5,309 nucleotides of DNA, from NCBI GenBank assembly GCA_003558175.1, contig PWMO01000416.1, positions 1 through 5,309 of the forward strand, given 5' to 3'. This stretch comes from Spirochaetaceae bacterium (GTDB lineage: Bacteria; Spirochaetota; Spirochaetia; DSM-27196; PWMO01). How positions within the stretch are numbered: position 1 is the first letter of the stretch; every line of letters starts with the position of its first letter. The translations under genes and the position numbers were made by a program. The notes under the pieces are model-generated. The model ran no database searches. It had not been told where the DNA came from and saw only the letters and a program-made list of their open reading frames with translations. This document shows, piece by piece, positions 4,885-5,309 of the stretch.

Positions 4885-4903
4885 GGACGTGTGCGCGTCA
4901 CCG
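4861..4903. repeat. Perfect 11-bp inverted repeat centred on the -10 hexamer and enclosing the femAB-like start codon
   Basis: CGGTGACGCGC (4861-4871) is the exact reverse complement of GCGCGTCACCG (4893-4903). Nested inside it, CGTCC (4874-4878) and GGACG (4885-4889) form a second inverted pair whose 6-nt centre is exactly TATGAT, the predicted -10. The GTG start codon begins at 4891, with its G overlapping the right arm. This could be a repressor operator, or an RNA hairpin hiding the start codon in readthrough transcripts. Confidence 0.7.
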
Positions 4904-5309
4904 AAGTTCATCCTCGTGAAGCCTCCGCAAGCTGCAATCTTCTTCAGAGTCCGTTCTGGGCTCGCTTCAAGGAGCAAACCGGGCTGCGCACGCTGACGTT
5001 CCGCTTCGAAGACGCAGCCGCCGAGGGAACGGTCGTGGCGGTAGAGCGGTCCGCCGGGAGCGCCGCCGAGCACCTCTACATCCCCCACGGTCCCGAAATG
5101 ACCCTGCCGGAAGGGGCCGAGGGACCCTTTCTGCTGGAGCTCTCGGATGCGATCGCGGCGCGGCTCGAATTCCGTGCCGCTTTTCTGCGCTACGATCTGC
5201 CGTGGGTCTCCCCCTTTGATCACGACAATCCCGATCGGCCCCTCCCCGACCTGCGCCTGCAGGAACTGCGGATGAATTACGGCACCGGACGGCGCGACCT
5301 TCACAAGGC
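4891..5309 (+). CDS. FemAB-family peptidoglycan interpeptide-bridge aminoacyltransferase, N-terminal 139 residues (cut by window edge)
   Basis: The open frame runs off the right edge. Landmarks in order are FLQSPFW-like LLQSPFWARFKEQTG (17-31), the hydrophobic VVAVERS (48-54), YIPHGPEM (63-70) with an acidic Leu-rich helix after it, AAFLRYDLPW (96-105) and LRMNYGTGRRDLHK (126-139). This is the order of the GNAT-like N-terminal domain of FemA/FemB/FemX proteins, which transfer amino acids from aminoacyl-tRNA onto the lipid II stem peptide; the spirochaete forms look very similar from memory. The substrate amino acid cannot be inferred from this half. GTG 4891 is the only start codon in frame between the stop at 4864 and the first conserved motif; the nearby ATGs at 4880 and 4883 are in other frames. 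No ribosome site precedes it, in line with a leaderless mRNA. Full family length is roughly 340-420 residues, so about 60% is missing. Confidence 0.85.
   Translation, partial: MRVTEVHPREASASCNLLQSPFWARFKEQTGLRTLTFRFEDAAAEGTVVAVERSAGSAAEHLYIPHGPEMTLPEGAEGPFLLELSDAIAARLEFRAAFLRYDLPWVSPFDHDNPDRPLPDLRLQELRMNYGTGRRDLHK

Noticed and set aside
4084..5304. 406-codon minus-strand open frame
   Set aside because: It lies antisense to the permease membrane domain and to the FemAB coding start. Its translation is rich in Gly, Gln, Arg and His without domain motifs, which is typical of a shadow frame in GC-rich DNA.
1..5309. tRNA, rRNA, CRISPR array, insertion sequence or phage genes
   Set aside because: No cloverleaf-like sequence, spaced repeat array, transposase motif or terminal inverted repeat was seen on either strand.

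Overview
The window (about 60% G+C by eye) looks like chromosomal DNA from a free-living bacterium, most likely a spirochaete. The pointers are a FemAB-type aminoacyltransferase with the LQSPFW / YIPHGPE / LRYDLPW / LRMNYGT landmarks I associate with the Treponema/Spirochaeta form, a lipoprotein signal peptide, and a stand-alone PTS-type permease. This placement is inference from family resemblance, not from a database search.

Layout. (a) Minus strand, 1740 to 1: a three-gene envelope block. A membrane-anchored single-domain rhodanese (1740-1330) is followed after 20 bp by a four-helix membrane protein with a C-terminal thioredoxin/TlpA domain carrying WCGPC (1309-356). After 81 bp comes a lipoprotein that runs off the left edge (274-1). 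(b) Diverging from the rhodanese across a 120-bp gap that contains a 17-bp palindrome and two promoter-like signals: a small NAD(P)-binding atypical SDR (1861-2475, plus). (c) Converging on it: a flavodoxin-like protein (3019-2528, minus). (d) A 218-bp gap (3020-3237) with a short hairpin-forming sequence, a GCAGCCGA tandem repeat and putative promoters facing both ways. (e) Plus strand: a 522-residue PTS EIIC-like permease with an N-terminal domain of about 200 residues that I cannot assign (3238-4806). (f) An 84-bp gap with a GC-rich hairpin, a promoter and a striking 11-bp inverted repeat, then the start of a FemAB-family gene (4891 to the right edge).

How the genes may work together. The rhodanese and thioredoxin-like proteins are both predicted to put their catalytic domains outside the cytoplasmic membrane, which suggests an extracytoplasmic thiol or sulfane-sulfur function. 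The NAD(P)-binding protein and the flavodoxin are soluble redox proteins but sit on separate transcripts. The permease stands alone, without recognisable EI, HPr, EIIA or EIIB in the window.

The most interesting signals are regulatory and architectural. Two genes (rhodanese and femAB) have -10 hexamers ending exactly 6 nt before the start codon, as expected for leaderless mRNAs. The femAB start is nested in an inverted repeat that is centred on its -10 hexamer. The permease carries an unassigned domain where PTS phosphorylation domains would usually be expected.
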